Origin: Nematostella vectensis
Taxonomy: Eukaryota > Cnidaria > Anthozoa > Actiniaria > Edwardsiidae
Assembly: GCF_932526225.1 (NCBI RefSeq)
Contig: NC_064035.1
Coordinates: forward strand, 4,399,501-4,463,500
Length of the DNA: 64,000 nt
Reading direction: 5' to 3'
The position numbers and the translations under genes were made by a program. The notes below the pieces were generated by a model that did not search any database, was not told the DNA's origin, and saw nothing but the letters and a program-made list of their open reading frames with translations. This document shows positions 15,301 through 30,300 of this stretch, one piece after another. Position 1 is the stretch's first letter. Each line of letters starts with the position of its first letter.

Positions 15301-18300
15301 CTGATAGTTGTGTCAATGCCCTCTATATTCACTTGCTCGCTAGGACTAATGGAGGCTCTCATGTCTTCAATTTTTCTTCCCAGCTCATCAAGCTGTTTTT
15401 GTCCGTGAATAAGATCAGCATCAATATTTCTACATTTTCTTAAAAGCTCTGGGATGTTATCTACGCTATCGGAATCAATCAAAAAATCTGTGCTAAAATT
15501 CTGCATCCAAATCTTAAATTGTGCGATCTGCGCCATAATTTCCATTTGCTTCTTTTCTGCCGAGCTTCCCTGCCGCTGCAACTTGCGTCTCTTCCCGCGT
15601 GCTTTACGGACCAGGGTAGACCAGGCCTCATGAAGTTTATCCACTTCTTTTTGAAGTTCTTCGCGCTGTGGTCCTTCATCAAGACCCACAACCAATGCTT
15701 TCCCTTCTTCGATGAATGCTTCCAGGCGATCATGTTCAGACTCAACTTCGGCGTGCACATTACGATCAGCTGCACCATAAGAACAAGTCCAGATTAGATC
15801 TTGAATGAATTCCATGTTTCTTGCAAGTTCCTTCTTAAATTCTGGCATATTTACTTTACCATTATCCTTTTTCTTCTCGGGATCTCCCTGGTCTTCGGGC
15901 ATTTCTTGTTCGTCAGACTCTCCTAAAAATGACTTCAGCTCTTTCCTCTTATCGTTTGCTTGTTCGTTCAGATTTTGCCATTCCTCCTCGAGCCGTACCA
16001 ACTGCTCACGGACATCTTCTTTCTCATGTGCTGGCAGCTTTTTCACAAGTTTATTCCCTTTCTCGATCACTGACGCAACAATTGAAGCACGAGTCCTTAT
16101 CTCTGCCGATAATTGCTCGTGACTCTCCAGTTCTTGTCGCACACCTACAAGGTCGTTGTTGTCGACCTCGTAATTTGCAATCGCTGCTCCGGCATCCTGA
16201 AGCCAGTCTACGCACCGTTCGAGTTCGTGGTAGTACTCGGACTGCTCTGCGATGCATTGCTCCATCTCACTTCCACTTTGGTCTGCGAGCGTCTGCAGGT
16301 TTGACCATCGTTCGGATAATTGCTTCAGTTCTTTCTGCACTTCATCTCGTTCATTTTCGGATAAAGTACCCGATAAAGATTTCCCTTGTTCAATAATACT
16401 CTCTACAAGAGCTGAATTGGCTTGCATTTGGTTGTGAAGCTGTTCCTGTTTACGAATTTCCTCCATCTGCAATTCCTCGGGAACCGAGAACATTTCTGTC
16501 TTGAGCATCGCCTCTGCCTCGTCTAGCCAGGAATTGAAAATCTTAAGTTTACTGCGGTAATCTTCAAAATGGATACGAACTTCATTAAGTCTTTCTTCAT
16601 TCATGGCTTGTTGTTCCTGTACTAACGTCGACTGCTGCTGAACCTCTTGTGTCTGCACCCAGGCGATCTTAAGAGACTCGATTTTCTCACTTAAAAAGGA
16701 ACTATCAGGCTCCTCGAGATGGCCACATATCTCCTTACCCAGTGCTACAGCATCGTCGACACGACTACCTACATAATGCAGATCTTGTTCATTTGAAATA
16801 CTGATGAGATTTTCCGAAATCTCTTGAAACATCTTCATGCACTCCATGTATTTCTCATCGAAAGATTCCTGTTGCTGAATACCTTTTACTAGATCTGCTT
16901 TCTTCTCGTTCGCTAACCGAATGGCTTTTTTCCACAAATCTGCTACATTCTTCAGCTTGTCAAGATTCTCACGGCGTTGGGAAGGGGATACTCTGATAAT
17001 TGATTTTACTTTTTCACTGAGTTGGTTGACGTATTCTTTCTGGGTATTTAGCTCGCACACCAGAGACTGCAAGTAAAAAAAAAAACAGGTTGACAAAGGG
17101 GTCGATTTATCCAAGTTCTAGAAAACAGGGCTCCATTGTTTACACTAAGATAAATAAATGAAGACATTTGAGAGCTAATCACCTAACTACGTGGGCGCAG
17201 ATAAAACGTTGTCGAGTCGAAGACATACGAAGTAGCAGCAATTCTAATGCCATATGGCTAACATGACCACGGAGCACAAAAGACAAATTCATACCTCACA
17301 ATGTGTCAACTTATCCCTCATGTCCTTTATGTCAAGGCTTGGACTGAGCTCACTGCTTAGCGTCGCTTCTATTTCTGCCAGCACATGAACACAGCTCTGC
17401 AGCTGGGTTTCGAAGTCCTGTCTCTGCATGATTTTGTGAATGAGTTCCTCTTGCTTGTCGACAGCCTTACGGATCACACTACTCTGCAACTCTGACAAGC
17501 AGCGCAGCTGACTCGACAGATAAGACTTGTCTTCCTCAGGAATCTTCTCCATCATATCAACGCCTTTGTTCTTCAGATTCTCAAAGAGCTCTTGCTTGCC
17601 CTCCATGTCCTCACACAGACCCTGTAATAATACCACATAAGGATACCTGTTACGTTTTGGCTAACAGTGTGATTTAACTAAAACAATCGGCGTCATGGGC
17701 TTTTGGCTCAGAGCCCACTCGAGCTTCAGAAATAACTGTTAAACAGCAATATCCAGTTATAACGGTATTATATAAATGCAATGTGTTTGTAATTTTGAGT
17801 CCAGCGAGATTAAGTACCAGTCCTTTATACAAGTTTCAGGACTGGCATTTGATGTAACCAGTAAAACAAGTAAGACAAACCTTTACTTCCTCCAATTGGC
17901 TCTCGAGCTGGTCCAAGTCAGGTGTTCCCATCAAGGAGGCACCGAGGCTAATCTCGGCGTTGCGTAGTTCGGTTATCATATCATCCAGTTGCTGATTGTA
18001 CGAGGTCCACTCACTGATCTCTGTCTCCGCGGCTTGGACCTTTTCCGAGATCTGATCACGTACTGAGTGCCAACGATTGTCAAGGAATTTCAGCCTATCG
18101 CTAAGATCAGTGCGACTTTCACTATTACATCGTTCTCGGACACGGTTGAACATCTCCCGGACGTCTGTTAGCTGTGCAACATGGCCTTCGAAGCTGTTTG
18201 CCAGAGCCTGGAAGAGACATTAAAACAGATATCACCAACAATCAAAACCAGAAACGTCAAGCAAAAATACCCAGAACACCTCGATCAAAATAACCAAAGT

Positions 18301-21300
18301 AACTTTGATACTGGATGTTTAGTTTTCAAACAGAAATCAAAACTTTATAGTCACCCTGGCACTTTTAGCATAATGCAGCCTTGCTTTTAAAATTATCAAT
18401 TCCCGACATTGCACCCGTTTATGGCACTGCGTTTTCATGATTACCAGCTTCATATTTACCTTGAGCTTGGCCAGCTGTTTCTGGATGCCATTATAGCCAG
18501 GCTCCTTGGTATTTTCGCTGTCGTTCAGGCACACCTCGGTGTGGTGGAGAACCTCACCAAGCTTGACCACATCTTCCTCAAGCGCACACAAGTCGCACAG
18601 CAGGTCTTTCAGATGGAGGCTGCGCCGCGACACCTGCTCTTTCACTGAGTCCCAGTGGTCGTTAGTAGCTTTCAGGTCCAACTCAAAGTGTTCGTTCTCC
18701 ATTACCTTTCCGCTGAATTCTTGGCCTTTCACGTTGATAAAGTCTAGCACAAGTTCCTGGATGCCCATGTCTTGGCGTAATTTCTAGGGGCAAAAAATGA
18801 CAGAAGTATTTTATTCAATAAATGACAGAAGTACTTTATTGTAAGTTCTAGTTTATATCAATCCTTCTACATCTATGAACTATTCAAATGAATAAGATTG
18901 GAATCGTCATATAAAATGTTCTATCTCGTTCTATAATTGTTCTTGACACTTTTACAATTTAATGCTATACTCAGTTTACACATTACCATTGGCTTATCTA
19001 ATTTTGCGTCCACTTATGAAAAAAGAAATGCATTAAGGCGGCATGGTCACAAATCTGGCTGTGACAAACAGACGATCTTTTGAGTGTTACATTAAAGAAT
19101 GGATCAGTCACTATTTTTGTTTACAAAATAAATCAAACTACTCCCACAAGAAATTAAGAATAACCATATCCGATTGACATACTTGGTTAATGATAATATT
19201 TGAATAAAAGTAACCATTACCATACACGATTGAAAAATGATGTAAATGGTTAATGATAATATTTAAATGACAAGTGAAACATTGATGTTATTGAAGTTTA
19301 AATGACCTTTAATAACCTGAAGTAAATGAAAATCCATCGTGTTACCTTAATATCCTCGAGTTCTTCTCGAAGCACAGCAACATTCGCAGAATCACTGGCC
19401 TTCTCCTTGTACTTGTTTTCCACATCAAGCAGCCACTGATGAAGCTTGTCCCTACTCTCTTCGTACTCCGCCCACTGACTTAGCGTGTCTTCTATTTCGG
19501 TCTTGATTGTAATGGTGTCCTGACAGAAGTCTGCCCACTCTTCTTCCAGCTGGTTGAGTTGGTTCTCAATGCTTGACTTGCTAGGGCCTGTTACTACTTG
19601 AAGAAGAATATCGCCCTTGTTGTACACATCACCAATAAGCTGATCATTGCGGTCCATCTCGTCCACAAGCACCTGTTACAATAAAATGATCATTATACTA
19701 CACAGCCGACATTGGACCAAAATTCGCGCTACCCGACCTAAGGTAAAGTTATATGATTTAGGAGTAAGGTAACTGGAAACGCTTAGAAATAGTACGCAAC
19801 TAAATAATATAGTCTCTCTCAGACAACTGACACGTATTACAATTACATCTGCGCGAGATTGTTGATCAATTTTACATGAAACTATTGAGGGAATTTACAA
19901 GCTACAAAATATTACAAATGTTACAAAACCCTTGGATTGATTTAAATACCTGCAATCTATCGTTCATCTCTTCCATGTGGGACTTGGTGATCCACTCTCC
20001 CTTGCACTCTTCAAGTGTTGCTTGCGCGGGGTAGAACCACGATCCCCACTCACTCACTGATATGTTAAACTCCTCAAACTGGTCTATGACGCACTGTAAC
20101 TCGCTCTCGGTGTCAGGAGCGAGGCCCAGGCCCTCGGATAGCTTGGCCGAGGCATCCGCCATCACTTTCTCTAATGGAAGTGCTACAGTCTCCTTGGTCA
20201 AGTCTTCGAGCTCGGCTCTGTGGGACTCAAGATCTTGCTGCAAGTACTGTGAAAAAAAAAAAAACGAATTAAGAACGCACAGCTTATTTTGTGCTATTAT
20301 GACAAGTATGTAATGACCAGTTAACAGAGCACGGGGAAAGTACAGTCAAGGAATACGACAGGCCATGTTATGAATTGTTATTGGAGAAAAACAAGACTAG
20401 AATATTGCCCAAAGGTAAAATCAAAGTTCTATTCCGGAAATCACATTGAAATATTATATAAAGCATAAATATATAGTAAAATAGTCAGGAATAACAGACG
20501 TTATGGTAACCTGCTAATAGAATTTGTTTTCTGATTGTTTCTAACAGTTCAATAAGCTGCGTCGCGTCTATTTTCTTCCACGTCTACGCTTGTTTGAATA
20601 AACACAAGCAGGGTAACATAATGTCCTTAAAACACTAAACACTTAGTAGAGCAAATAATCTCACCTTGCATTCCTCAAGTTTACGCGCAAGATCCTCTTC
20701 TGTGTCTTTAGGCTCGTATGAACACAGAGATAGCCTCTTGCAAGTATCGCTTATTCTCTCAATGATATCATCCAACAGTGCCTTCACCGTGTCTTCAGTC
20801 TTCTCAGCCTTCAACGTGTCATCAGCTGTGACGGTCTCCAAGCTCTCAGTGGTTTTATCTAACGATGTAGGATCAGCATTTTCTTGTCCTGCGGCGTTGA
20901 CTGTATCCTCTGATATGGTATCCTCTCGATCACGCTGCTGGAACAACTGGCTATTACTGAAGGCGTCATCGTTCATTGGGTACAAATTGAATGGCGGACT
21001 TGATGGGAAACCGTCGTCTAACTGGTCCACACTGATGGAAAATGAAGTGGAAGAGCTCCACAAAGTATCCATGGACTTATCATTAGAAAAACGTCGGCGA
21101 TCGGACTCTCCAATGTTCGTCTCGCTACCATAAGACATGGTACGAACTTTTCGGTTCAGGTTGGAGCTTTGCAGCTCCGCCACATATTCATTCTCATCCA
21201 AGTCGCCCATGGATGTTGTGCTTCGACGCTTGAAGCTCTCCACCATTTCCTGGTGTTCGGCATCTTCTACTTGTAACCCAGCAAGTTCCTGGACACTTTT

Positions 21301-24300
21301 CCATTCACGAAGGAGAGGTTGGAAAGTATCGCTCATGTCAACATCGACATCATCTGCAAAATCCTCCATTAGCTTAACGGCTTGCCAGCTCAATCGCTTT
21401 AGATGATCTTCGCGGGAAGCGACTTTACCCTATAAAAGTAACGGTAGAGGAATGTTTAAAGCTTAAAGTTTAAAGGCTCTACATGTACCTGACTAGACTA
21501 GCTCTACAGACAGGTTTTAGCTATACCAAAAGTAGTAACTGTTCAGATCCTGATTGCAAGAGAACAGCCAAACGAAAAAAAACGAATGTACAGAATCGGT
21601 AGGCACGCCCAGCTTCTTTACTTATAACCAAAGGCCTGGTCACTCTAGCACCAAGGCTGAATTTTTAAGAGCTTCTCTATCAAGTTTACTACCAGAGTGA
21701 ATAACAATCACAAGAGAGAGTCTGCAGGTTCCCCTACCTTAAGCTTCTCCCTTCTCCTGACTACAACGGGCTCATCCTCGTCATCTGAGGCAGACAACTC
21801 TTTCTTCACGTCACTGATCCATCTCTGGATCTCCTCCTTGCCCTTTTCGAGATCGTCCCACTCGGAGGCGACTTGCTCCAACGCCTTTTGCTTCACGTCA
21901 ACTTGCACACGAGTTTCGGTATACATCTGATTCACCTAAAACAATAACATGCATACGCACATAACATAAGTCAATTATAACCGAAGTCTAATATTCATGA
22001 CTCTAATCTTTTGTTACATACGGAGATTTCTTACAAAACAGATGACGACCAATCTTTGGCATGTCTAATAAAAAATAAAATATGTTTTTGAGGAAGATGT
22101 CCTCCATCACATTCGCAGCAGACAGAGAGGCATTAAGACTCGTCAAGTACAAGGATGATGGGTTGTGACTGGTGATTCTAAGGCCTAAGGGATTCTACGT
22201 TTAACTTCCTACCTGTCGGAGTTCCTCTTCCATTGCCTGCGTGTCAAACCCCTCGAACTGCTTCAGGTCCTCTAGTATAGCGCTTGCTTCCAGGCTTGCC
22301 GCCTCTAGTGCACTCCCGTTATCTTCAAGGTCCTTATTGATAGCCTACGCGAAAGAGATATATATAAAACACGTTCATTTGGGCGTTGGGGTACACCCCT
22401 AGATCGTCTATGAGTCGTAACGGGTATTCCAATTACATTTTGGTGAAGGGCTTCCGATATAAGTTATATCGTCTCGAAAAAGCGTATGCAAACGCTCGCT
22501 TGACGTTAAGCGACTTTTGTTTCTGCTCTCTAATCATGATCCGACATCATCCGACATGAATAAATTTTAGATGCTGATGCTTACCCTGCACTCTTCAATC
22601 TGTTTCTTGCAATCTTCAGCGCTACGCAGCTGTCGTTTAGCCACGATAGTACGAGTGTTACGAAAGAACGAATTCATCTTGTGTTTCTGATCAGAGAACA
22701 TCTGCCATTTGTCCGCCATGCGCTGAAAGTACTCCTTCTTTTCATTCACGTTCTTCTGCAAGTTCTCGAATTTCTCAATGAGTTGCTTCATCTCTTGTAT
22801 GGCAAGTCCATCCGTGTCATCGTCCTTCATGTCCTGGGCGGCTTGGCGCAGGGCCTCGAGGTCTCGCTTGTGTGCGTCCAAACGATCAAGGATACTCTGT
22901 GTTTGACAAGCATACAATCAGCAGACGGTCACACAAAACTTTTATGACGCCAATGCAAACGGTCCCAGAAAACTGCCAGTGTACCAATCTTATCAAGCAA
23001 GATTAGAAGCATCAATTTAAACATTGCAGCACGGTAGCCTGCAAGCTTGCAAGCAATAAACACAACATTTGGTATTTGAGTGGGAAAAGTATATGCAAGG
23101 AAAAAATGTTAACGTTTGCGCGAATTTTTAATTAGATTTTATTCCGTATATGGTAGTTAGTACTTATAAGTTTTACGTAGGTTGTCAAAAATTAACCCCT
23201 TAAGATCCTGGTATGTATCAAGTGTCAAATAGAAGTACAAAAGAAAAAGAAGTAAGTCAATATGAATTCAATGTAGATTAGGTTCAGATGGTAATTAGTT
23301 ATATTTTAAAATCGAAGTGCAAGTATACCGACACTTCTAGGGTTATCAGTTTTGTTTCCGTGAAGAGCTTCTTGTCCAGCCTCTGCTACATTATTCTCAC
23401 CTGATAGGCGTTCATCTGCTCTTCAGCGTTGTCAAAACTGAGGTTCTTGCTAAAGTCAGCATCGCTTTCCTTCTTCTTCAACCACCTCAGCATCTTGAGC
23501 TTGTTCCTGGTGAAGTCCCACCACTTTCTGGCTGTTTTCTCGATAGATTTCTTTTGCCCTTCAATCTCTTGGATCAATGTTTGCCACTCGCAGTTCAGGT
23601 TGCCGAGTTGTTCGTCAAACGCGACGGCCTTTCCAGAGGCCTGCTCCAACATGAGGTGACCCTCTTTGACAACTACATTTAGATCTAGGCATTGCTCGTT
23701 CCATTGAGCAACCCTCGTCTACACAAATTACGTAAAGAACATTAGCGATAGGCTAAGACTGAGCAACAGGAGAACTTCTTTGTCAGAACTTCTGTGAACT
23801 TCTCTGTAACACCTGAACCAACTGAGTGGACATGGTCAAGACCTTTCTAGAGGTACTCAATATCAATATTTATATGAAACATGATCTCTTGTTTCATATC
23901 TAGAGTTAATTCTTTGGGCATATCGTGGTGCATTTACGATCAAGCAGATTGAACTGGGTCAATTAGTCGCAGAAAACTGGATTATAAAAAGTGATAAATT
24001 AAGGTGACAAAGGTTAAGGTGATAAACAAGTTCATTTTTTTTAAGGGTCTGCGATATTAAGATTAAGAACATAAAGAACACAACAATCAACAGACAACTG
24101 TCACCAACTATTACCTTGGCTTTCTCCGACTCCTCTTTAATCTTGTCGAGTACGCTCTGCGGGATATCCTTGCTAGTGCTAAGCTTGGTTTCTATCTTTT
24201 CCAGGTATTGCACCACCTGCTTAGAGGAGTCCAGATAGTGTTTGGACAGCACCAGTATCTGGTACCGGCCCGCAGCCCATCTCAGCATCTCGTCCCAGCG

Positions 24301-27300
24301 GTCAGTCAGATGCGACAACTTCTCATTCAGCTCATCAGATGACTTCCCTTGACTCGATTTTAGACGAACCTCGCGACCCTCTTTTATTACGCTTTCGAAG
24401 CTACTTTGACGAGTTTTGAAGGCTGCTTGGAATTCCTAGGCAAGAGACAAGAAATCATATATATTTTTTTGAAACACGAGAATAATATACTTACATCACA
24501 GAAAATGTTAATTGACAATGATGCCAACATTTTACGCTCACGTACAACACAAAGTCCTTCATAGAATCATTTCAATTGGCTTAAACGCGTAACTGTGATA
24601 CAGTCAAATAACGTTGATAAATCGTCAGACTTTAAAGGGTTTCTTGCATAATTAACAATTACATTTCAAATTATAATCAATAACAAAGGAGTGGTTGATC
24701 AACAAAAACTTTTAAAACCAATTCACTTGGTATAGATATACTATATATCATACTATAAAACCAGTAAACTTGGAATAGATATACTATATATATACTACTT
24801 ATCAACCGAGCGCGAGGTCCGTACATAGAAATCTCAGCCCGCGGGATTTTTGTACAGACCGAGGTCGTTACAGCAGGATCCGGACCGCTCAACAGCCAAT
24901 CAGCGTGCGCCATTCCACCAGAAGTGGTTGTTGGCATATAATAAAAGTACATAAATAATAAAAGGTATTTATAACGAATAATTACATGGGTAATTTGGAC
25001 TTTTTGTTGTCAAAAAATTCCGTTCAGCAAACATAGATGTGAGAAAATCCATAGAGCCAAATAGCAGTTCAGGAGAAACATTACAACTTCTATCAGCTAA
25101 GATAGGTCGACAATGTGGTAGCGCTTCAGTCATAACATAATCAGATCCTATCAAGATCGTAAAAAATATCCACCTCGAGCTCTTTCAACTGCTGCTTCGC
25201 CTCTGCTTCATTCCGTGGCTTCTCGGTTCGTGTAAATCCCTCCATCTCGTCTACCCACGCGATGAACTTCTCTAAGTCTGAGAAAAACTTTCCCCAGCTG
25301 TGTAGCTCCTCTCTCAGCGAGTCAACCCTATCAGGAATGCTACTGCCAAGTGAGTCCCATTTGGCGCGAAGAGACTGGCACTTCCTCTCGATAATCTCTT
25401 CGTTGATAAACCTTCCCTGGTTAATTGATTTCACTCCCTCAAACTGAGAAATCACCTCCTCGAACTCTGCTTTTCGATTCTCCATCGACGATTGGACGCC
25501 CTAAGAACACACGCTTGTCAACAGTAATATTGACAAGTTATGTAGAGTAAAACTTGCCCTAAGTGCTTATTGCTTATTCACACTGAAATAAGCAGAAACA
25601 CAAGCATGCTTATTTTGTGTGTTCATAAAGGGTTCTGACTTACCTCATAGTAAGATAGCACGTCTTTGATCGAATCCTCATCACGACTTGCCAAACTTTT
25701 CTCACTTTCAAGCTGAGACTCCGCCTCTTTTACCCAGAATTCCATATTTTGCAAGATCTTCTCTCGCTCTTCCCAGTCAATACGCAGGGAGTCAAGTTCT
25801 TCCAGTCTGGCCTCGACCTCATGAACGCAGTAATTCCATTTCTCCTCGAGTTGCTTCAAAGTGCCTTTGATATCGAGGTCTTTAAGGCGCACACTTGCCG
25901 CCAGGTTTGAGCCTTTCCAGATAAGAGTGTCTAAAGAGCCCCTCAGCTCACGGAGATTAACGATTAGATCCTACCATAAAACAGAGACCAGTTATTAGAT
26001 CCTACCATAAAACAGAGACCAGTTATTAGAACCTACCATAAAACAAAGACCAGTTATTAGATCCTACCATAAAACACATATCAGTTATTAGATCCTACCA
26101 TAAAACAGAGACCAGTTATTAGATCCTACCATAAAACACATATCAGTTATTAGATCCTACCATAAAACAGAGATCACTTATTAGATCCTATCATAAAACA
26201 GATATCAGTTATTAGATCCTACCATAAAACAGATATCAGTTATAAGATCCTACCATAAAACAGAGATCGGTTATTACATCCTATTTTAAAACAGAGATCA
26301 GTTATTACATCCTATCATAAAATAGACATCAGTTATCAGATCCTACCATAAAACAGAGATCACCTATTACATCCTACCATAAAAAAGATATCACTTATTA
26401 GATCCTACCATAAAACAGAGACCACTTATTAGATCATACCATAAAACAGATAGCAGTTATTAGATCCTACCATAAAAATATATACAGTACATATATTTTT
26501 GCAGCACACTAACCTGTCAACTTACACACTTGTTTTTAAATTACTCACCTGGTCATCTTCTATTTGGGCAGTAACTTGCTCTAAGTCCTGAAATTTCGGT
26601 AAGTCAGTTTCCACCTTTTCTTCGAGTTCCTCAAATCGGGATGTAAAATCTTCAAAAGCCTCCTGGTACTCGTTTAGAGGCTTCAGTCCCTCGTCGGCTG
26701 TATCCTCAGACTTGATGGCTTTACTGAACAGCTCATTCCAGCGCTCCTTCAGGCTGCACAGCTTGGCTTTGAAGTGCATAGCACCAACGTCCACGAAAGA
26801 GTCCGAGAGACGTCGTCCTTCTTCTGTGAACGCAGTAAAACTCTGGCGGCGCTTGAAAAGCTCACTCGAGACGCCCTGCAAGTAGAAGAAACCTTAAGAA
26901 CTGTTGGTATGTTGGAGTGCTCTATGGTGGCGTGTAGGATCCTTTATAGCTGTGGGTATATTTGTAGAAAAGAATCCTTTAGAACTAAGGTTATATTTGG
27001 GGTGCTGTATAGCGGCGTGCAAGTGAAATAATTCTTTAGAAATATGGTTACATTTAAGATTTTCAGTAAAACGTCGTAGAGCATTCACAAAGAAAACACT
27101 TTATGGATCATTTCTATTACTAGACATCACAACACTGCATTTAGCCCCCTATTGACAAATGTTTCGACTGGAGCGTTAATTTCCTGTGCTTTTTTTCGAC
27201 TGATTTACCTTAACCTGGTTCATCCACTCCTGCGATATCCTGCTTTCTTTGCGTCTCTCAAGCTTGGAGTCTACCTTGTCCATGTACTCCACAAATGTAT

Positions 27301-30300
27301 GCATTTGTTGTTGCAGACCGACCCAGCGCTTAGCCACGGTGTTCAAGTGACCGAGGTGGCTGCGGATCTCATCCATTAACGACTTGCGTAAGGAGGAAAC
27401 ATTTAGCAGCTCCTCGTCGATCCGTGCTTCACCCTCACTGCTAGCACCCCTCTTCAACTTCTCGCCAATATCAAACAAGCAATCATATTCATCAAGTCGA
27501 GATTTAACCTCGTTCTTAAATTCCTGAGAAAAGAAACGCAATGAGAAGTATACACCAGATTACGACCTTCCTTAACAAGGAATGTTTACAGTGTGCATAG
27601 GATGATTACTCACCTTGAGGAGATTTATCTGTTCATTAATCATCTCAATCTCGGAAAGTACGAGTGTCTTCCTGCGTGTGAGTTCCACCTCACCCATAGC
27701 AAGCGTCTCCTTGAAGCACTGCATCGCAGAGTTGTACCCCTGCCACTGTTCCAGAGCAGTGTGCAAATCCTCCTCTCTGCCCTCGCACCGGCTCGTTATC
27801 TGCTCATAAAGGCGTTCTAGTTCGGCTACCTTACCAAGGATGGAGGGCTCTTCTTCCTGCTTAGACGATTCTTTTCCCTGTGTCGACCGTCCTTGTTCCT
27901 GAGCAGACGGTTCCTGGCTCTGGGACGACTGTCCCTCTTCCTGGGCAGGTGGATTTTGACTTTGGGTAAGTGACTTCACTGATTGTCCCTTGGTGAGTGG
28001 TTTCTGGCTCTTGTCGGTTGACATGATTCTCGAGTCTCTACAAGAGGTCTTGATTTCTGCAATGGTCTGTGAGATATTTTCATCGTGTGCCTCCAGTGAA
28101 TCCAAGATGCTCTTGAAAATAGGGATTAGACCAGTTAGTACAGGGTTCGATGACAACAGTAAGATAACAATGCATTTAAGTTGACATGTACTGAAGTGGT
28201 ACTGTGAAAAATAACAGAACGTCCTGACAAATGTTTGTTTGTTTGCTTGGCTTGCTTGTTTATCCGACGGTCCGTCCCTCTAACAGCCTGTTTATCAAAC
28301 CTGTAAGCATACCAGCAAACATGCGAACAAACCAAAACTTCATTACCTTCAGATTCTCCAGTTCCTTTTCGACATCATCAATTCTGTCCAAACAAAACTC
28401 CACATCAAGTCGACTCTCCACCTCTCTCAAAAACACCACGTGCTCTTTGATAGACTTCTCCTGAAGAAAATCCCTTTGCATGACCGAAAGCTTATTATTT
28501 GTAATAGTAATCAAGGGTACTAGGGCTTCAACGCGATCAGAGATCGACCTCGCTTCTCCTGCAACATCTAGCTTGTTACTTTCCTTGACGATTTCAGCAG
28601 CAACCTCTAGAAACCTCGGCAAAGAAGAGAGGCTGTTTTCGAAGTCTGCAGCAAGCTCCTGAAAACGAAGAGATATTGAAAACTTAGGTGCTTAAGCCGA
28701 AGCATAAATGAGCTAATCATCATAAACAATCAGAATAACAACGACCATCTCGAAGGATCATAATACTATAGTCATTGCATACTGTTGACCCCTATATAAT
28801 TATGTGTTAGCCTGACGATTTCTATTCTTACCGCTGTTGTTAAATAATTTCAATAGAACAGAAATAGAAAAATGCATAGTATAAAATCATCACATTAGAA
28901 TAATTCTCAGTCTCATTCTAAGTCTCAACATTAAAAGAATCAAGTATTTCAGTTTCGTAGCAGATGTTTATAAATGAGCAATCTGCGGTCTTAAGGTATT
29001 TTAATTCCGAATTTTCACCATCTTGCGGTCGTTCCTGTCTTCTTGATGAGTGCAGCCTTTAATAGTGTATGAACAGTGTTGGAACGTGCGTCGTTACGTT
29101 TAGGATAGAGGAGGCAGCACAGATGGACGAATAAAATCAAACCATGTTGACAACTATATCCACGTAAAAGGAGTAGCCCAGTATCTGAACTCTCTTGCAC
29201 GCCTTCGGTCTACCTGTGTTGTCACGTAATGGAATAAACGTCTCCTTTCTTTTGGGTATGAATATGAAACAAAAGACTAGTTCGTGTAATATGTTTTACA
29301 GAGGAATTCATCGAACACATCAATCGAAGACGTCACCCCTTGTGCTCGTGAATGGGGTATGAATTTATGTGTAACCCCTGAACTCTTCAATTAGAGAAGG
29401 ACAGGAAATGATAAGATCAGATTACATGTAATAAAAGAATGAATCACCTGTTAGCGACAACGTAACATGACCAGGACATGAAACACACCTTAAACTCTTT
29501 CACCAAACCGTGCAGCTCATTGTACTCTGTGACTTTATCAATAGCGGATATGGTATTTGTAAGTTCTCGCGCAAGATTCTCCAGCTTCTGCTTGCAAGCG
29601 TCATACTCGCGAAGACTCCTCCCCGCCTCCTCGACCCTCGCTACTGACTCCTCGATATTCGTTTTGAGTGCAGTCCACCGAACATCCAGATCTTGACACA
29701 TCGCGCTAAGGTCAAGGCCAGGTAACGACTGTGCGGCGATGCTGCGAGCAGTCTCATTGAGATTCCTGATGTGATCGTCGATGGCAATTCTCTTGTCAGG
29801 ATTTAGCAGCGTATCCTATAAAACCATCCATGACCGTGTAAAGTTTAAACATTAAAGCAAGCAATAAGAAAGCAATATATTTCTTTCCAATAAACCTAAT
29901 GTATTATATATCTTAATAACCTTTTATTATCCTTTTTGTTAGGTCTTGTAATGTGAGGTCTAGTGGTATTTCCACGCATCGATAGCGTAAGATCACGTGT
30001 AAAGTCATGGTGATTTCATTGGCCACGCAGCGTAGGGATCACAGTAATTATGTATCATGATGAAGAGGGGTGGGGCTTAATTCGCTTCGATAAAATTAAA
30101 ATGCTAGTGTTTTTCTACCACCGAATTACTCAACTGTGTTCACCTTGCACCAAATTGCTACAATCCGCGACAAAAAAACGTGGGACACTTCGCATAGTAA
30201 TACACACCCCTTTCTCCCCCAATTTAATATTGGTTAAAAGCGTTTTTTTAGCTGCAAGTCGCAGTCAGATGATCAAATGTCAAAAGGCAGTGCAACCATC

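Noticed and set aside
11026-16437. Plus-strand ORFs opposite exon 38
   Set aside because: Ser/Cys-rich shadows of the Glu/Lys/Leu coiled-coil codons on the other strand.
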